A stretch of DNA of 64,000 nucleotides from Haloimpatiens sp042688525 (GCF_042688525.2 NZ_JBHWAB010000001.1:3844001-3908000); one strand, 5' to 3'; positions 51,954 through 61,452 are shown, counted from the stretch's first letter. Numbers and translations: made by a program. Notes: generated from the sequence alone by a model not told the origin.

Positions 51954-53330
51954 TTATGTTATGTACGTCTTCATTATAAAATCTATAGCTTCTTGTGCTG
52001 TTGTAATTCTACCTTTATATCTTAAATAATCTATTTCGTCTAATATTTCACTCACTATACGTCCCTCCTTCCCAATAAGTTGTATTACTTCATTTCCTTT
52101 TAAAAGTCTATTATCTTTTATATTTTTATATATTTCATATTCTTTAAAAATTTTTTCTATATATTCTTTATACTTCTCCTTTTCATTATTCATATCTAAA
52201 AAAAGTTCAGTAGCATATACATCACAAAAAGATATTGTTAATATATATGTAACAAATTTATCATATTTAACAAAAAACTTATAAAAACTATCTCTATAAT
52301 TTTTAACATTATTTTTAAATAAAATTAATGGGTACATATGTCCCTCAACTACTTTTACAACTATATTCTTTGCATCTCTAGGAAATCTCCAAAACTTACA
52401 AAATGAATTCATTATCATACTTCCTACTTTATCATGATTTATGAAGCTAACTTTTTTGCCCTGTTTTTTATAACATTCATATTTCCCAATATCATGAACA
52501 AATGCCGAAAAAGCAAGATAATCTTGTAATTTATAATTACCTATTTGAATATTAAACTTATCATAATTTAATCCTTTTAAATTAAATTTAAAATTACTTA
52601 AGTCTTTAAAAACTTTATATGTAGTATTCATATGAGTAAATACATCCTCTATATGATATTTACACTTCCCTATAGTTTTAAGTTGTTCTATATAAGGTAA
52701 TAAGTCTTTCAAAATTCCATATGTATCAAGCATTTCAAAAGCATTACCAAATGTATCTGCTTTTATTATCTTCATTAATTCATCAAAAATTCTTTCTTTA
52801 GTACAATTACTTATAAACTTTGCTTCAGTTCTAATACAAACTTCAGTATCTACTGAAAAATGCATATCATATTTTATTGCTAACCTAACACCTCTTAATA
52901 TTCTTACTCTATCTTCCTTTATACTATCTTTATTTACATAGTGAATAGTTCTATTTAGAATATGTTTCCTTCCTTGAAACGGATCAACTATTTTATTACT
53001 ACATAAATCTAACGCTATAGCATTGATTGTATAATCCCTTTTCTCTAAATCTTGTTTTAGACTATCACCTTTAAGACTACATATATCTAAAACTATACCA
53101 TCATTATAGACCCTATAAATTTTTATATTCTTGTTAATACAAATAACTTTATATTTTTTTACTTTTAAGTAATTGATTAAATTTTCTATATTCCCATCAT
53201 AAATTATATCTATGTCTTCATATTTATTTTTATTATTAATTAATTTGTCTCTTATATATCCTCCTACAGCATATACATTATTACAATTTTTTATAGCAAA
53301 CCTCTTTATTTCATCTATTATTTTCTTCAT
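51954..53330 (-). CDS. cca: CCA tRNA nucleotidyltransferase / poly(A) polymerase family
   Basis: A 458-residue nucleotidyltransferase. Class II motifs: AVGGYIRDKL, catalytic DID in YEDIDIIYDG, RDYTINAIALDL, DPFQGRKHI and EDRVRILRGVRLA. An HD domain follows (SAFVHDIGKYECYKK, FINHDKVGS), which is typical of bacterial CCA enzymes with phosphohydrolase activity. It adds or repairs the 3' CCA end of tRNAs. GGTGA lies before the ATG. It is 61 bases upstream of the transaldolase gene, likely co-transcribed. Confidence 0.93.
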   Translation of the reverse strand: MKKIIDEIKRFAIKNCNNVYAVGGYIRDKLINNKNKYEDIDIIYDGNIENLINYLKVKKYKVICINKNIKIYRVYNDGIVLDICSLKGDSLKQDLEKRDYTINAIALDLCSNKIVDPFQGRKHILNRTIHYVNKDSIKEDRVRILRGVRLAIKYDMHFSVDTEVCIRTEAKFISNCTKERIFDELMKIIKADTFGNAFEMLDTYGILKDLLPYIEQLKTIGKCKYHIEDVFTHMNTTYKVFKDLSNFKFNLKGLNYDKFNIQIGNYKLQDYLAFSAFVHDIGKYECYKKQGKKVSFINHDKVGSMIMNSFCKFWRFPRDAKNIVVKVVEGHMYPLILFKNNVKNYRDSFYKFFVKYDKFVTYILTISFCDVYATELFLDMNNEKEKYKEYIEKIFKEYEIYKNIKDNRLLKGNEVIQLIGKEGRIVSEILDEIDYLRYKGRITTAQEAIDFIMKTYIT

Positions 53331-53906
53331 ACAATCACCTTTTATTTTCAGTTTTTAATATTACATTTCTACAAATAATAAAGTATGTTACTTGTAGTTT
53401 TTCTGATAATAAAACTATTATTATTGTTTAATTAGTAATCCTTTATCTTATTCTATTTTATTCTTTTACAAGGATATTTTATGTATAAATATATTATAAC
53501 CCATATCATCAACTAATTTTCAATAAAAAATATGTTTAATAATTACATTTCAAAAATATGCATATCAATTTTTCTCAGTAATTCAAAAATAATGTATTAT
53601 AAATCAATTTTAAAGCTTCAATTAATTTATTAATTTGTTAAATTTTAATATATATCTGTGTAGTAATATAAAATCTAATATAATATAAAACAAATTATAA
53701 ATATATATATCTTTATAGTTCATTTTTTTCGACACTATATTGTAAAAATCCAATTAATTACTTTTTTTTATTTTAGATTAAGCAAAATAAAATTTTATGG
53801 ATATTTTTGTTATTAATGGGCATAATATATATTAAATATTTTTTCTTTCATTGATATATCTAGCATTGAACAATAGTAAAAATTTGTATTTATCCAAAAA
53901 AATATA
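53331..53906. other. Gene-free AT-rich region upstream of cca and abrB
   Basis: No gene. Contains a weak Spo0A-like box TTCGACACT at 53728-53736. Confidence 0.45.
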
Positions 53907-53935
53907 TTGACATTTGTATAAAATGGTAGTATATT
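53907..53935 (+). promoter_or_regulatory. abrB promoter
   Basis: TTGACA (53907-53912), 17-base spacer, TATATT (53930-53935). Confidence 0.8.
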
Positions 53936-54037
53936 AACTATAGATGGAAGTTAATAATTATTTTGTAATTTCATATAAAATAATCAACACTATCCATTGA
54001 CTTTAAATGTCATTTTTGTTACAATTTTTTTAGTAGA

Positions 54038-54046
54038 TATGTCGAA
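54038..54046 (+). promoter_or_regulatory. Spo0A-box-like site in the abrB leader
   Basis: TATGTCGAA, 8 of 9 with the consensus TTTGTCGAA, about 100 bases after the -10 box and 44 bases before the ATG. In Bacillus subtilis Spo0A represses abrB from sites downstream of its promoter. Confidence 0.55.
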
Positions 54047-54089
54047 AGATGTAGTAATTAATATGTTTATTAAAAGGAGGATTTTAATA

Positions 54090-54335
54090 ATGAAATCAAC
54101 AGGTGTAGTAAGAAGAGTAGACGAATTAGGAAGAATTGTAATTCCTATAGAGCTTAGAAGAACATTGGACATAGCTGAAAAAGATGCTTTAGAAATATAT
54201 GTTGATGGTGAACAAATAATACTAAAGAAATATGAACCAGCATGTATCTTCTGTGGAAATGCAAGAGATGTTGTTAATTACAAAGGTAAAAACATTTGTA
54301 AATCTTGTTTAGAAGAATTAAAATCTGGTAAATAA
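54090..54335 (+). CDS. abrB: AbrB-family transition-state regulator
   Basis: An 81-residue DNA-binding protein. The swapped-hairpin N-terminal domain is STGVVRRVDELGRIVIPIEL (about residues 3-22) followed by RRTLDIAEKDALEIYV. The C-terminus has CIFCGN and CKSC, a zinc-ribbon-like pair seen in clostridial AbrB. ATG 54090 has AAAGGAGG nine bases upstream; a longer upstream frame lacks support. AbrB represses post-exponential and sporulation genes; the promoter has a Spo0A-box-like site in the leader. Confidence 0.95.
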   Translation: MKSTGVVRRVDELGRIVIPIELRRTLDIAEKDALEIYVDGEQIILKKYEPACIFCGNARDVVNYKGKNICKSCLEELKSGK

Positions 54336-54382
54336 TTTCGTTCATAACTTAACCCTATTACATAGATATATTACACCCTATT

Positions 54383-54412
54383 TCCCGTATGAATATTCAT
54401 ACGGGTTTTATA
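54383..54412 (+). terminator. abrB terminator
   Basis: Stem CCCGTATGAA / TTCATACGGG with TTTTAT after it. Confidence 0.88.
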
Positions 54413-54478
54413 ATAGATAAAAATATTAAACTATTTAAAATAAAATAAATTTGTTTTGCAACAAATTTAAATATAATA

Positions 54479-54516
54479 AAAAGAGGGAATTGATTTCAAA
54501 CATCATTTCCCTCTCT
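54479..54516 (-). terminator. Terminator of the NlpC/P60 gene
   Basis: Stem AGAGGGAAATGATG / CAATTCCCTCT (minus strand), followed by five T residues. Confidence 0.8.
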
Positions 54517-54544
54517 ATTTCAAATACTTAAAATCTTAAATATA

Positions 54545-55714
54545 CTATTTAACTCTCCTAGCACCTGCATAATCACTTCTTGTTAGTGGTGAAATTTTTA
54601 CTACATCACCTGTTCTTGGCGCATGAATGTAACAATTATTTCCTACATACATTCCTACATGATGTGGAGAACTAGAGCTTCCAAAGAACACCAAATCACC
54701 TGGTTGAAGATTTCCTCTAGATACTGATCTTCCTACATTAATTTGAGAATAAGTAGTTCTTGGTAAATTTACTCCAAAGTGTCTGTACACATATTGAACA
54801 AATCCAGAACAATCAAATCCTGGTTGAGGAGTAGTACCACCCCATACATATCTAGTTCCTAAATAATTTGATGCAAAAGCAACTACACTATTGCCTGAAA
54901 CGTCTGAGTCACCTCTTGATGGTTTATTATTTGATGGTTTATTACTTGATGGTTTATTACTTGATGGCTTATTGTTTGATGGTTTATTATTGTTTGCTGC
55001 ATTTTTCATTTGTTGTATTCTTCTCATAGTTTCATTAACTACTGATTGAGATTGTGATATTTTAGAACTATACGCTCTTTCTTGTTTATCTAATTCTGCA
55101 ATTAACTTATGTTGTTCATCTTTATTTTCATTAAGCTTGGCTAATTTATTTTCATTTTCAGTCTTAAGTTTTACTAATGTTTGTTTTTCTGTATCTAAGG
55201 CTTTTTTTCTACCTGAAACTTCTTCTTTTTTCTTATTGAATTTACTCATTACATTTTTATCATAATTCATTATAGTTTTTACAGTATCTACTCTACTTAT
55301 TAAGTCAGAAAAGCTTTCTGAATCCAATATCATTTCTAAGTAACTATCTGCACCATTTATGTACATAGCTCTTACTCTTTCATTGTATAACTTTTGCTGC
55401 TTATTTAAATCATCTTCTGCTTTCTTAAGATCTTTTTCTGCAATTTTTATATCTTTTTCAGTTTTACTTATTTTATCTTTAATGCTATTTATTTGCATCA
55501 TCATACTTTCAATATTACTATCTAATTTTTCTATTTCCACTTCTAAGTTTTCTCTCTGTTTTTTTACTTGTGCTAAAGAATCTTTATTCTTTTTTAATTG
55601 GCTTTGCTGCTGTTTTAAAGTATTTTCCAAAGGCGTCGCAACTGCTGGTAACGTTGTTCCTAAAATAACACTTGTTGCAATAACAACAGATATAACTTTT
55701 TTACGCACTCCCAT
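54545..55714 (-). CDS. Secreted NlpC/P60 peptidoglycan hydrolase with coiled coil
   Basis: A 389-residue exported protein. Signal peptide (VISVVIATSVILGTTLPAVA). A CwlO/PcsB-type coiled coil occupies about residues 28-235. A linker with five NNKPS/SNKPS repeats (about 242-268) follows, then the NlpC/P60 domain (about 275-389) with catalytic Cys in FDCSGF, His in PHHVGMYVG and a third residue in YIHAPRTG. Such enzymes cut the D-Glu to meso-DAP bond for wall growth or separation, and the coiled coil lets FtsEX-like partners regulate them. GGAGGAAATGGG is before the ATG region. Confidence 0.93.
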   Translation of the reverse strand: MGVRKKVISVVIATSVILGTTLPAVATPLENTLKQQQSQLKKNKDSLAQVKKQRENLEVEIEKLDSNIESMMMQINSIKDKISKTEKDIKIAEKDLKKAEDDLNKQQKLYNERVRAMYINGADSYLEMILDSESFSDLISRVDTVKTIMNYDKNVMSKFNKKKEEVSGRKKALDTEKQTLVKLKTENENKLAKLNENKDEQHKLIAELDKQERAYSSKISQSQSVVNETMRRIQQMKNAANNNKPSNNKPSSNKPSSNKPSNNKPSRGDSDVSGNSVVAFASNYLGTRYVWGGTTPQPGFDCSGFVQYVYRHFGVNLPRTTYSQINVGRSVSRGNLQPGDLVFFGSSSSPHHVGMYVGNNCYIHAPRTGDVVKISPLTRSDYAGARRVK

Positions 55715-55973
55715 TTCCTCCTTTTTTTATACATAACCCATGTGTTTTTATCTTATTAACTCTCTCAAATTGTATATATAATATTTTCTATCTCTTTTCG
55801 AATATTTTTGTTTAAAATTGCATATACTAACTAGTATATGCAATTTAACAAAAGTCTTTATATAAATTATAACATTTAACCTTTTCAAACTCAACTTTAA
55901 TATAAAATTAACTTAATAATAATATAATTAATATATTACATCATCATTTATATACTTTAATTAGATTATATTA

Positions 55974-56819
55974 TTAAATATTCAAAGAATGTTTATATAT
56001 TTCTGATTTAGGTAATTTTCTATCTTTAGCAGTTCTTTTTATAGCTTCTTTTTTAGTACTACCTTGGGACATATATTTAACTATGTGCTCCTCAATACTC
56101 AAATCTTCCCACAAAGCTTTTTTTTCTTTTTCTATTTCTTCTTTACTTTTTCCTTCTATAACAAGTACATACTCCCCCCTAGGTTCTATATCATTGTAAT
56201 GTTCAATAGCTTCTTCCAGCGTTAGTCTGAGGATTTCTTCATGAATCTTAGTTAATTCTCTACATATAGATATTCTACGATTCCCTAAATTTTCCTTCAT
56301 AAATTGTAAAGTTTTTTTCAATCTATGAGGTGCTTCATAAAAAATAAGAGTTTCCATTCTATCTTTCAATTTTTCAATTAATCTTTCTCTTTCTTTATTT
56401 TCTCTAGGTAAAAAACCTGTAAACAAAAATTTTTCTGTATCTAATCCTGAATATACAAGAGCTGTTATAACTGCTGTAGCGCCTGGAATCACTTCAAACT
56501 TAATTCCTTGTTCTATACATTTTAGTGCTATTACGCTCCCAGGATCAGATATCCCTGGCATCCCTGCATCTGTAATTACAGCTACATTAGTCCCTTCTTT
56601 TATTTTTTTTATTAACTCTTCTCCTCTATTATTCTCATTATATTTATGATAACTTATCAATGTTTTTTTTATATTAAAATGATTCAATAACTTTATACTT
56701 TGTCTTGTATCTTCTGCAGCTATTAAATCAACATTTTTTAAAGTCTCCAATGCTCTTAACGTTATGTCATTTAAATTTCCAATTGGTGTTCCTACTAAAT
56801 ATAGTTTTCCGTAACTCAT
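55974..56819 (-). CDS. rsmI: 16S rRNA (cytidine1402-2'-O)-methyltransferase
   Basis: A 281-residue SAM-dependent enzyme of the tetrapyrrole-methylase fold. Motifs: LYLVGTPIGNLNDITLRALE, AEDTRQSIKLLNHF, ITDAGMPGISDPGS and IFYEAPHRL. It modifies C1402 in the decoding centre of 16S rRNA. GAGGTGA precedes the ATG. The gene follows trmN6 by 13 bases, so the two probably share an operon. This gene order (abrB, rsmI, trmN6) is common near clostridial abrB. Confidence 0.95.
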   Translation of the reverse strand: MSYGKLYLVGTPIGNLNDITLRALETLKNVDLIAAEDTRQSIKLLNHFNIKKTLISYHKYNENNRGEELIKKIKEGTNVAVITDAGMPGISDPGSVIALKCIEQGIKFEVIPGATAVITALVYSGLDTEKFLFTGFLPRENKERERLIEKLKDRMETLIFYEAPHRLKKTLQFMKENLGNRRISICRELTKIHEEILRLTLEEAIEHYNDIEPRGEYVLVIEGKSKEEIEKEKKALWEDLSIEEHIVKYMSQGSTKKEAIKRTAKDRKLPKSEIYKHSLNI

Positions 56820-56832
56820 TAAATCACCTCAA

Positions 56833-57570
56833 TCATTCTCTACCATATATTTCATTAATTTCTTTTGTATAACTTCCATCCTCATTATGTACATATAAAG
56901 GATTATCCCATTTTAAGAAGCTTCCTCCATCTCTCTGTCCTTCTATAAGAACAATATTAGGAGCTTTATTATAAGTTGGGTGAACTGTTTTTATTCTTTT
57001 AGGTTCAATTTTATATTTTCTCATTAAAGTAACTATATCTGCAATTCTATCTGGTCTATGAACCATATACATTCTCCCATTATCTTTTAAAAGTACTCTA
57101 CACGCTTTTATTACATCTTCTAATGTACATAATATTTCATGTCTTGATATTGCATTTTTATCATTCATATTTATTATTCCCGAATTCTTTAACTTATATG
57201 GAGGATTAACAGTAACTACATCAACTCTTCCTATGTTTTTTAATAGTTCCTGATCTTTCAAATCTCCCTTTGTAAACTTTATTTTATCTTGTAGTTTATT
57301 ATACATAACTGACCTATTTGACATCTCTACAAGTTCATCTTGAATCTCAATTCCCTCTATATAAGATGCTTTTGTTTTTCCCGCTAATATGAACGGTATT
57401 ATTCCTGTACCACTACATAAATCTACTACCTTTGTCCCACTTCGTATTCTTGAAAAATTAGCTAAAAGCACTGCATCTACTCCGAACCTAAACCCTTGCT
57501 TTTTTTGTATAACATAAATTCCATTAAGCTGTAAATCATCTAAAGTTTCATCTTTTCTAACTAAATCCAT
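56833..57570 (-). CDS. tRNA1(Val) adenine-N6 methyltransferase family (TrmN6-like)
   Basis: A 245-residue class I methyltransferase. The SAM motif VDLCSGTGIIPFIL and the N6-adenine catalytic motif VNPPYK are present. In E. coli the homologue TrmN6 modifies A37 of tRNA1(Val); Firmicutes members are commonly annotated alike. ATG 57570 has GAGG eight bases upstream; a GTG three codons earlier is less likely. Just upstream of rsmI. Confidence 0.9.
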   Translation of the reverse strand: MDLVRKDETLDDLQLNGIYVIQKKQGFRFGVDAVLLANFSRIRSGTKVVDLCSGTGIIPFILAGKTKASYIEGIEIQDELVEMSNRSVMYNKLQDKIKFTKGDLKDQELLKNIGRVDVVTVNPPYKLKNSGIINMNDKNAISRHEILCTLEDVIKACRVLLKDNGRMYMVHRPDRIADIVTLMRKYKIEPKRIKTVHPTYNKAPNIVLIEGQRDGGSFLKWDNPLYVHNEDGSYTKEINEIYGRE

Positions 57571-57624
57571 ATACTTCACCTCTTTTTACTTAACTATCAA
57601 TTATAACTAAAAATTATATGAATT

Positions 57625-58560
57625 TTAGAACATACCCTTTTTACTTAGTACCCATGTAACTGTAGCTGAAACCCCTGCTACAATAGCTATTACAAACCAA
57701 AATCCATATGGTGAATTTTGAAATGGTATTCTAACATTCATACCAAATAATCCTGATACCATATTAGGTATTGACATAACAATAGTTATAGCTGCTAAGA
57801 ATTTCATAACTATATTTAAATTGTTTGAGATAACTGATGCATATGCATCCATAGTTCCACTTAAAATATTACTGTATATATTACACATTTCAATTGCCTG
57901 TTTGTTTTCTACTATTACATCCTCTAACACATCTTTGTCTTCTACATATTTTTGAATTATATATAACTTTAACATTTTTTCTAAAGTCATTTCATTAGCC
58001 TTTAAAGAAGTAGAAAAGTAAACTAATGACTTTTCTAATGCTAATAATTGAATAAGTTCTCTATTTTTCATAGATTTGTGAAGCTGTTTCTCTACTAAAA
58101 CACTTTTTTTATCTATTTGCCTTAAGTATATTAAATAAAAGTTAGCTATTCTATAAAGAATTTGCAATATAAATCTAGATCTTTTAAATGTATGAAAAGA
58201 AGTCACTTTGCCTTCCGTAAATCCTTTTAATATTTTACTATCTTTTAAACATACTGTTACTATTTCATTTTTTGTGTGTATTATGGCAAGAGGATAAGTA
58301 TCATAAGTAAGTGAGTTATACTCCATTTCAGTAAAAGGTATATCTACTATTATTAGAATATTATCATCTTCTACTTCCAATCTAGAAGATTCCTCTTCAT
58401 CAAGAGCTGCTTTTAAGTATTCGATAGGAGCTCCTGTCTTCTTAGCTATTAAAGCTATTTCTTCATCAGAAGGTGCTACCATATTGATCCAACATCCTGC
58501 TTGTATATCTTCTATTTCCTTCAATCCTTTATCTTGTATACTTTTAAATATAGATATCAT
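57625..58560 (-). CDS. corA: CorA-family divalent cation transporter
   Basis: A 311-residue protein with a long cytoplasmic N-terminal domain and two C-terminal membrane segments. The signature GMN is in SGLFGMNVRIPF between them, as in CorA magnesium channels. The extracellular loop after GMN has PFQNSPYGFWF. GCAGGAGGGG precedes the ATG by eight bases. It lies 54 bases upstream of trmN6, so co-transcription is possible. Confidence 0.93.
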   Translation of the reverse strand: MISIFKSIQDKGLKEIEDIQAGCWINMVAPSDEEIALIAKKTGAPIEYLKAALDEEESSRLEVEDDNILIIVDIPFTEMEYNSLTYDTYPLAIIHTKNEIVTVCLKDSKILKGFTEGKVTSFHTFKRSRFILQILYRIANFYLIYLRQIDKKSVLVEKQLHKSMKNRELIQLLALEKSLVYFSTSLKANEMTLEKMLKLYIIQKYVEDKDVLEDVIVENKQAIEMCNIYSNILSGTMDAYASVISNNLNIVMKFLAAITIVMSIPNMVSGLFGMNVRIPFQNSPYGFWFVIAIVAGVSATVTWVLSKKGMF

Positions 58561-58711
58561 TTTTCCCCTCCTGCTACTTTAAAAATTTTCATAACTTAAA
58601 TTGTATTACCAAGTTATTATAAACTAATTTTCTTTTATTATAAACTACTAGTTTTTTAATTTATATGCTTAAGCTAAATTTAATTTATAAAATTTTATAT
58701 GTAAAAATGAA

Positions 58712-58740
58712 TTGACAAGTAATTATTTACAAGTTATAAT
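58712..58740 (+). promoter_or_regulatory. Consensus promoter upstream of the second Feo locus
   Basis: TTGACA (58712-58717), exactly 17 bases, TATAAT (58735-58740). Confidence 0.85.
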
Positions 58741-58746
58741 AATTTT

Positions 58747-58837
58747 AAACTTAATTTCTTAAGTTGATATTTTATTGGCGTGTAACCATGTAAGGAGCAA
58801 GAGCTAATAGGTTCAATGAACCTTTAGCTCTTTTTTT
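58747..58837 (+). ncRNA. Short terminated leader RNA upstream of the second Feo locus
   Basis: A predicted transcript of about 90 nt. It starts after the consensus promoter, contains a hairpin (AACTTAA / TTAAGTT, 58748-58765), a stretch with the dyad-like GGCGTGTAACCATGTAAGGAG, and ends in a strong terminator at 58799-58837. The feoA-like gene begins 116 bases later. It may be a metal- or metabolite-sensing attenuator or a stand-alone small RNA. It does not match riboswitch classes that I recognise. No Fur box is present. Confidence 0.5.
58799..58837 (+). terminator. Terminator of the leader RNA
   Basis: Stem GAGCTAATAGGTTC / GAACCTTTAGCTC (one bulged base) with an AAT loop, followed by seven T residues. 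Confidence 0.85.
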
Positions 58838-58953
58838 AATATAATTTATAATCATGTCTACTAATCACTTTATTTCTATTTATCAAACTGTAACAAAATC
58901 TATACTTTTCTCATATTATAAAATTAGTATTTATATGGAATGTGGTGATCTAC

Positions 58954-59190
58954 ATGTCTAAGTTTATTAAGCTCTCAGAATTACCTGTAGGCTGTTGGGG
59001 TAAAATAATTGAAGTTTCCTCTCAAGGATTATCAAAACAAAGACTACTTGATATAGGTATCATTCCTGGATCAAAAATATATGTTCTCAGAAAAAGCTTT
59101 TCAGGAGATCCTACTGCATATATTATTAGAGATACTACAATCGCTTTAAGAAAAGAAGAAACTTCTAATATTTCAGTAATTAAGATATGA
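58954..59190 (+). CDS. FeoA domain protein of the second Feo locus
   Basis: A 78-residue FeoA protein with the SH3-like pattern LPVGCWGKIIEV, LDIGIIPGSKI and GDPTAYIIRDTTIALRKEE. The GCW at the start is unlike the two FeoA proteins at 36553-37053. GGTGA lies five bases before ATG 58954; a GTG four codons earlier is possible. It precedes a split FeoB, so it likely regulates that transporter. Confidence 0.85.
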   Translation: MSKFIKLSELPVGCWGKIIEVSSQGLSKQRLLDIGIIPGSKIYVLRKSFSGDPTAYIIRDTTIALRKEETSNISVIKI

Positions 59191-59244
59191 AAAAATTCAA
59201 TTTTGATTATTTATTTAATAACAATTTTAACTAGGAGGTTTCCT

Positions 59245-60033
59245 ATGGGTATAACCTACTCATCATCCCTAAAAAAGAATCTTAAAGATTCTTTTGATGT
59301 AAAAAAAGAAACTAAAGATGATTTTATAATAGCTTTAGCTGGAAATCCTAACACAGGAAAAAGTACTGTTTTTAACTCACTAACTGGCTTGCATCAACAT
59401 ACAGGTAACTGGCCTGGAAAAACAGTTACAAGTGCACAAGGAAAATATATTTATAATAATCATAATTTTATAGTTGTTGACTTACCAGGAACATACTCAC
59501 TTATGGCTAGTTCTGTCGAGGAAGAAGTTGCAAGAGATTTTTTATGTTTCAGTAACTTAAATGCTACTGTAGTTGTAGTAGATGCTACTTGTCTAGAAAG
59601 AAATTTAAATTTAGTACTTCAAGTATTAGAAATAACAGATAAAGTCATAGTATGTCTTAACCTAATGGATGAGGCAAAAAACAAAAATATACAAATAAAC
59701 ATAGACCTTTTATCTCATAAACTAGGGATACCTGTTATTCCTACTAATGCTAGAAACAATATAGGAATCCTTAACTTAAAAGACACTATTTACAAACTTT
59801 GTAAAAATAAAATAATAACTAATCCTATCAAAATTAAGTATGGTATATCTATAGAAAAATTTTTATCTAAAACTACACCTAAGTTAGACGAAATTTTTAA
59901 AGGTAAAATTAATTCTAGATGGATTGCTCTAAGACTTTTAGACGGTGATAAATCAATTTTAGATTCTATAAGTAAATACTTAGATGTACAAATTCCATAT
60001 AGCAATCTAAAAGAAGGAATAAACCATGAATAG
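59245..60033 (+). CDS. FeoB-type GTPase domain protein (split FeoB, N-terminal half)
   Basis: A 262-residue cytosolic G domain: G1 GNPNTGKST, LHQHTGNWPGKTVTS (switch I), DLPGTYSL (G3), NLMDE (G4), then the GDI-like helices; it lacks the membrane domain. ATG 59245 has TAGGAGG seven bases upstream, so I do not use the earlier in-frame codon. The stop overlaps the start of the membrane-protein gene by eight bases (ATGAATAG), in a different frame. The two halves together equal one FeoB. Confidence 0.88.
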   Translation: MGITYSSSLKKNLKDSFDVKKETKDDFIIALAGNPNTGKSTVFNSLTGLHQHTGNWPGKTVTSAQGKYIYNNHNFIVVDLPGTYSLMASSVEEEVARDFLCFSNLNATVVVVDATCLERNLNLVLQVLEITDKVIVCLNLMDEAKNKNIQINIDLLSHKLGIPVIPTNARNNIGILNLKDTIYKLCKNKIITNPIKIKYGISIEKFLSKTTPKLDEIFKGKINSRWIALRLLDGDKSILDSISKYLDVQIPYSNLKEGINHE

Positions 60034-61408
60034 CAAAATAACTATGAATGATATTTTAAAAGAAGCATCTACATTTCGACGAAATAATAACAATGAAGTT
60101 AGAGATATTATTGTATCTAACTTATATAAGCATGCAGAACAAATAAGTAAACATACTGTTACTAAAAATTCTAATCATAGAAGAGATAAACGTATTGATG
60201 ACATATTAACTTCTAAATGTTTTGGAATACCTATCATGCTCTTACTTCTTTGTGGGGTTTTTTGGTTAACTATAGAAGGGGCTAATTACCCATCTCAGTT
60301 ACTATCTAATGCTCTATTTGCATTAGAACCTAAATTAACCCAATTCTTTAATTATATAAATGCACCCTCATGGCTTTATGGTATATTGATACTTGGTGTT
60401 TATAGAACTGTAGCATGGGTTATTTCTGTTATGCTTCCACCTATGGCTATATTCTTTCCCATATTTACTTTACTAGAAGACTTAGGTTATCTTCCTAGAG
60501 TATGCTTTAATCTTGATCATTTATTTAAAAAATGCTGCGCACACGGGAAGCAATGTCTTACTATGTGTATGGGACTAGGATGTAATGCTGCAGGAGTTAC
60601 TGCTTGTAGAATAATAGATTCTCCAAGAGAACGGCTTATAGCAATACTTACAAACAATTTTGTACCTTGTAATGGTCGTTTTCCTACATTAATAGCTATA
60701 TCAACTATTTTCTTTGGAATGAAATTTAAAGAATCCTTTGGGGGATTAATTGCAGCACTCATGGTCCTTATGTTAGTTATTATAGGAATCTGTATAACAT
60801 TACTAATATCTTTTATTTTGTCCAAAACTTTATTAAAAGGTATACCTTCTTCTTTTACTCTTGAACTTCCTCCTTATAGAAAACCTCAACTACTTAGAGT
60901 TCTTTATACTTCTATTTTAGATAGAACTATTTTTGTATTAGGTAGAGCTATAATAGTTGCTGCACCTGCAGGAGCAATAACTTATCTCTTAAGTAATATT
61001 TATATAGGTAATCTAAGCATAATTAACCATTTAGCCAATCTATTAGGACCTTTTGGGACACTAATAGGTCTTGATGGTTTTATACTTCTAGCTTTTATAC
61101 TTGGATTTCCTGCTAACGAAATAGTTCTTCCTATTTTGATGATGGCTTACCTTTCAAAGGGAACTATGATAGAATTTGAAAATTTACAATCTCTCAGAAC
61201 TGTTCTTGTGAATAACGGTTGGACAGTTTTAACTGCTATAAATATGATGTTATTCTCTCTTCTACACTTTCCTTGTGGAACCACTGTGTGGACTATAAAA
61301 AGAGAAACTGGAAGTATAAAATGGACTTTATTCTCTATACTTATGCCTACTGCTATAGCTATAATTATTTGTTTAATTACTACTCAAATATTTAATTTAA
61401 TTTATTAA
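60026..61408 (+). CDS. FeoB-type membrane protein (split FeoB, C-terminal half)
   Basis: A 460-residue membrane protein with two FeoB gate modules. Core motifs GLGCNAAGVTACR and FVPCNGRFPTLIA correspond to GTGCNVAG and FMSCGARLPVY of the canonical FeoB at 34297; the second differs (CNGRFP). The N-terminal 65 residues are charged and may bridge to the G domain. AAGGAA lies six bases before the ATG, in the end of the GTPase gene. Probably imports Fe(II) or another divalent metal; the substrate is not proven. Confidence 0.85.
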   Translation: MNSKITMNDILKEASTFRRNNNNEVRDIIVSNLYKHAEQISKHTVTKNSNHRRDKRIDDILTSKCFGIPIMLLLLCGVFWLTIEGANYPSQLLSNALFALEPKLTQFFNYINAPSWLYGILILGVYRTVAWVISVMLPPMAIFFPIFTLLEDLGYLPRVCFNLDHLFKKCCAHGKQCLTMCMGLGCNAAGVTACRIIDSPRERLIAILTNNFVPCNGRFPTLIAISTIFFGMKFKESFGGLIAALMVLMLVIIGICITLLISFILSKTLLKGIPSSFTLELPPYRKPQLLRVLYTSILDRTIFVLGRAIIVAAPAGAITYLLSNIYIGNLSIINHLANLLGPFGTLIGLDGFILLAFILGFPANEIVLPILMMAYLSKGTMIEFENLQSLRTVLVNNGWTVLTAINMMLFSLLHFPCGTTVWTIKRETGSIKWTLFSILMPTAIAIIICLITTQIFNLIY

Positions 61409-61419
61409 TTATATATACA

Positions 61420-61452
61420 AGAGCTCAACATTAAAATAATGCTGAGCTCTCA
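61420..61452 (+). terminator. Hairpin after the split feoB genes
   Basis: GAGCTCAACATTA / TAATGCTGAGCTC with a short loop; T run weak. A strong AAGGAGG at 61462-61468 follows but no frame of useful length starts there. Confidence 0.55.
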
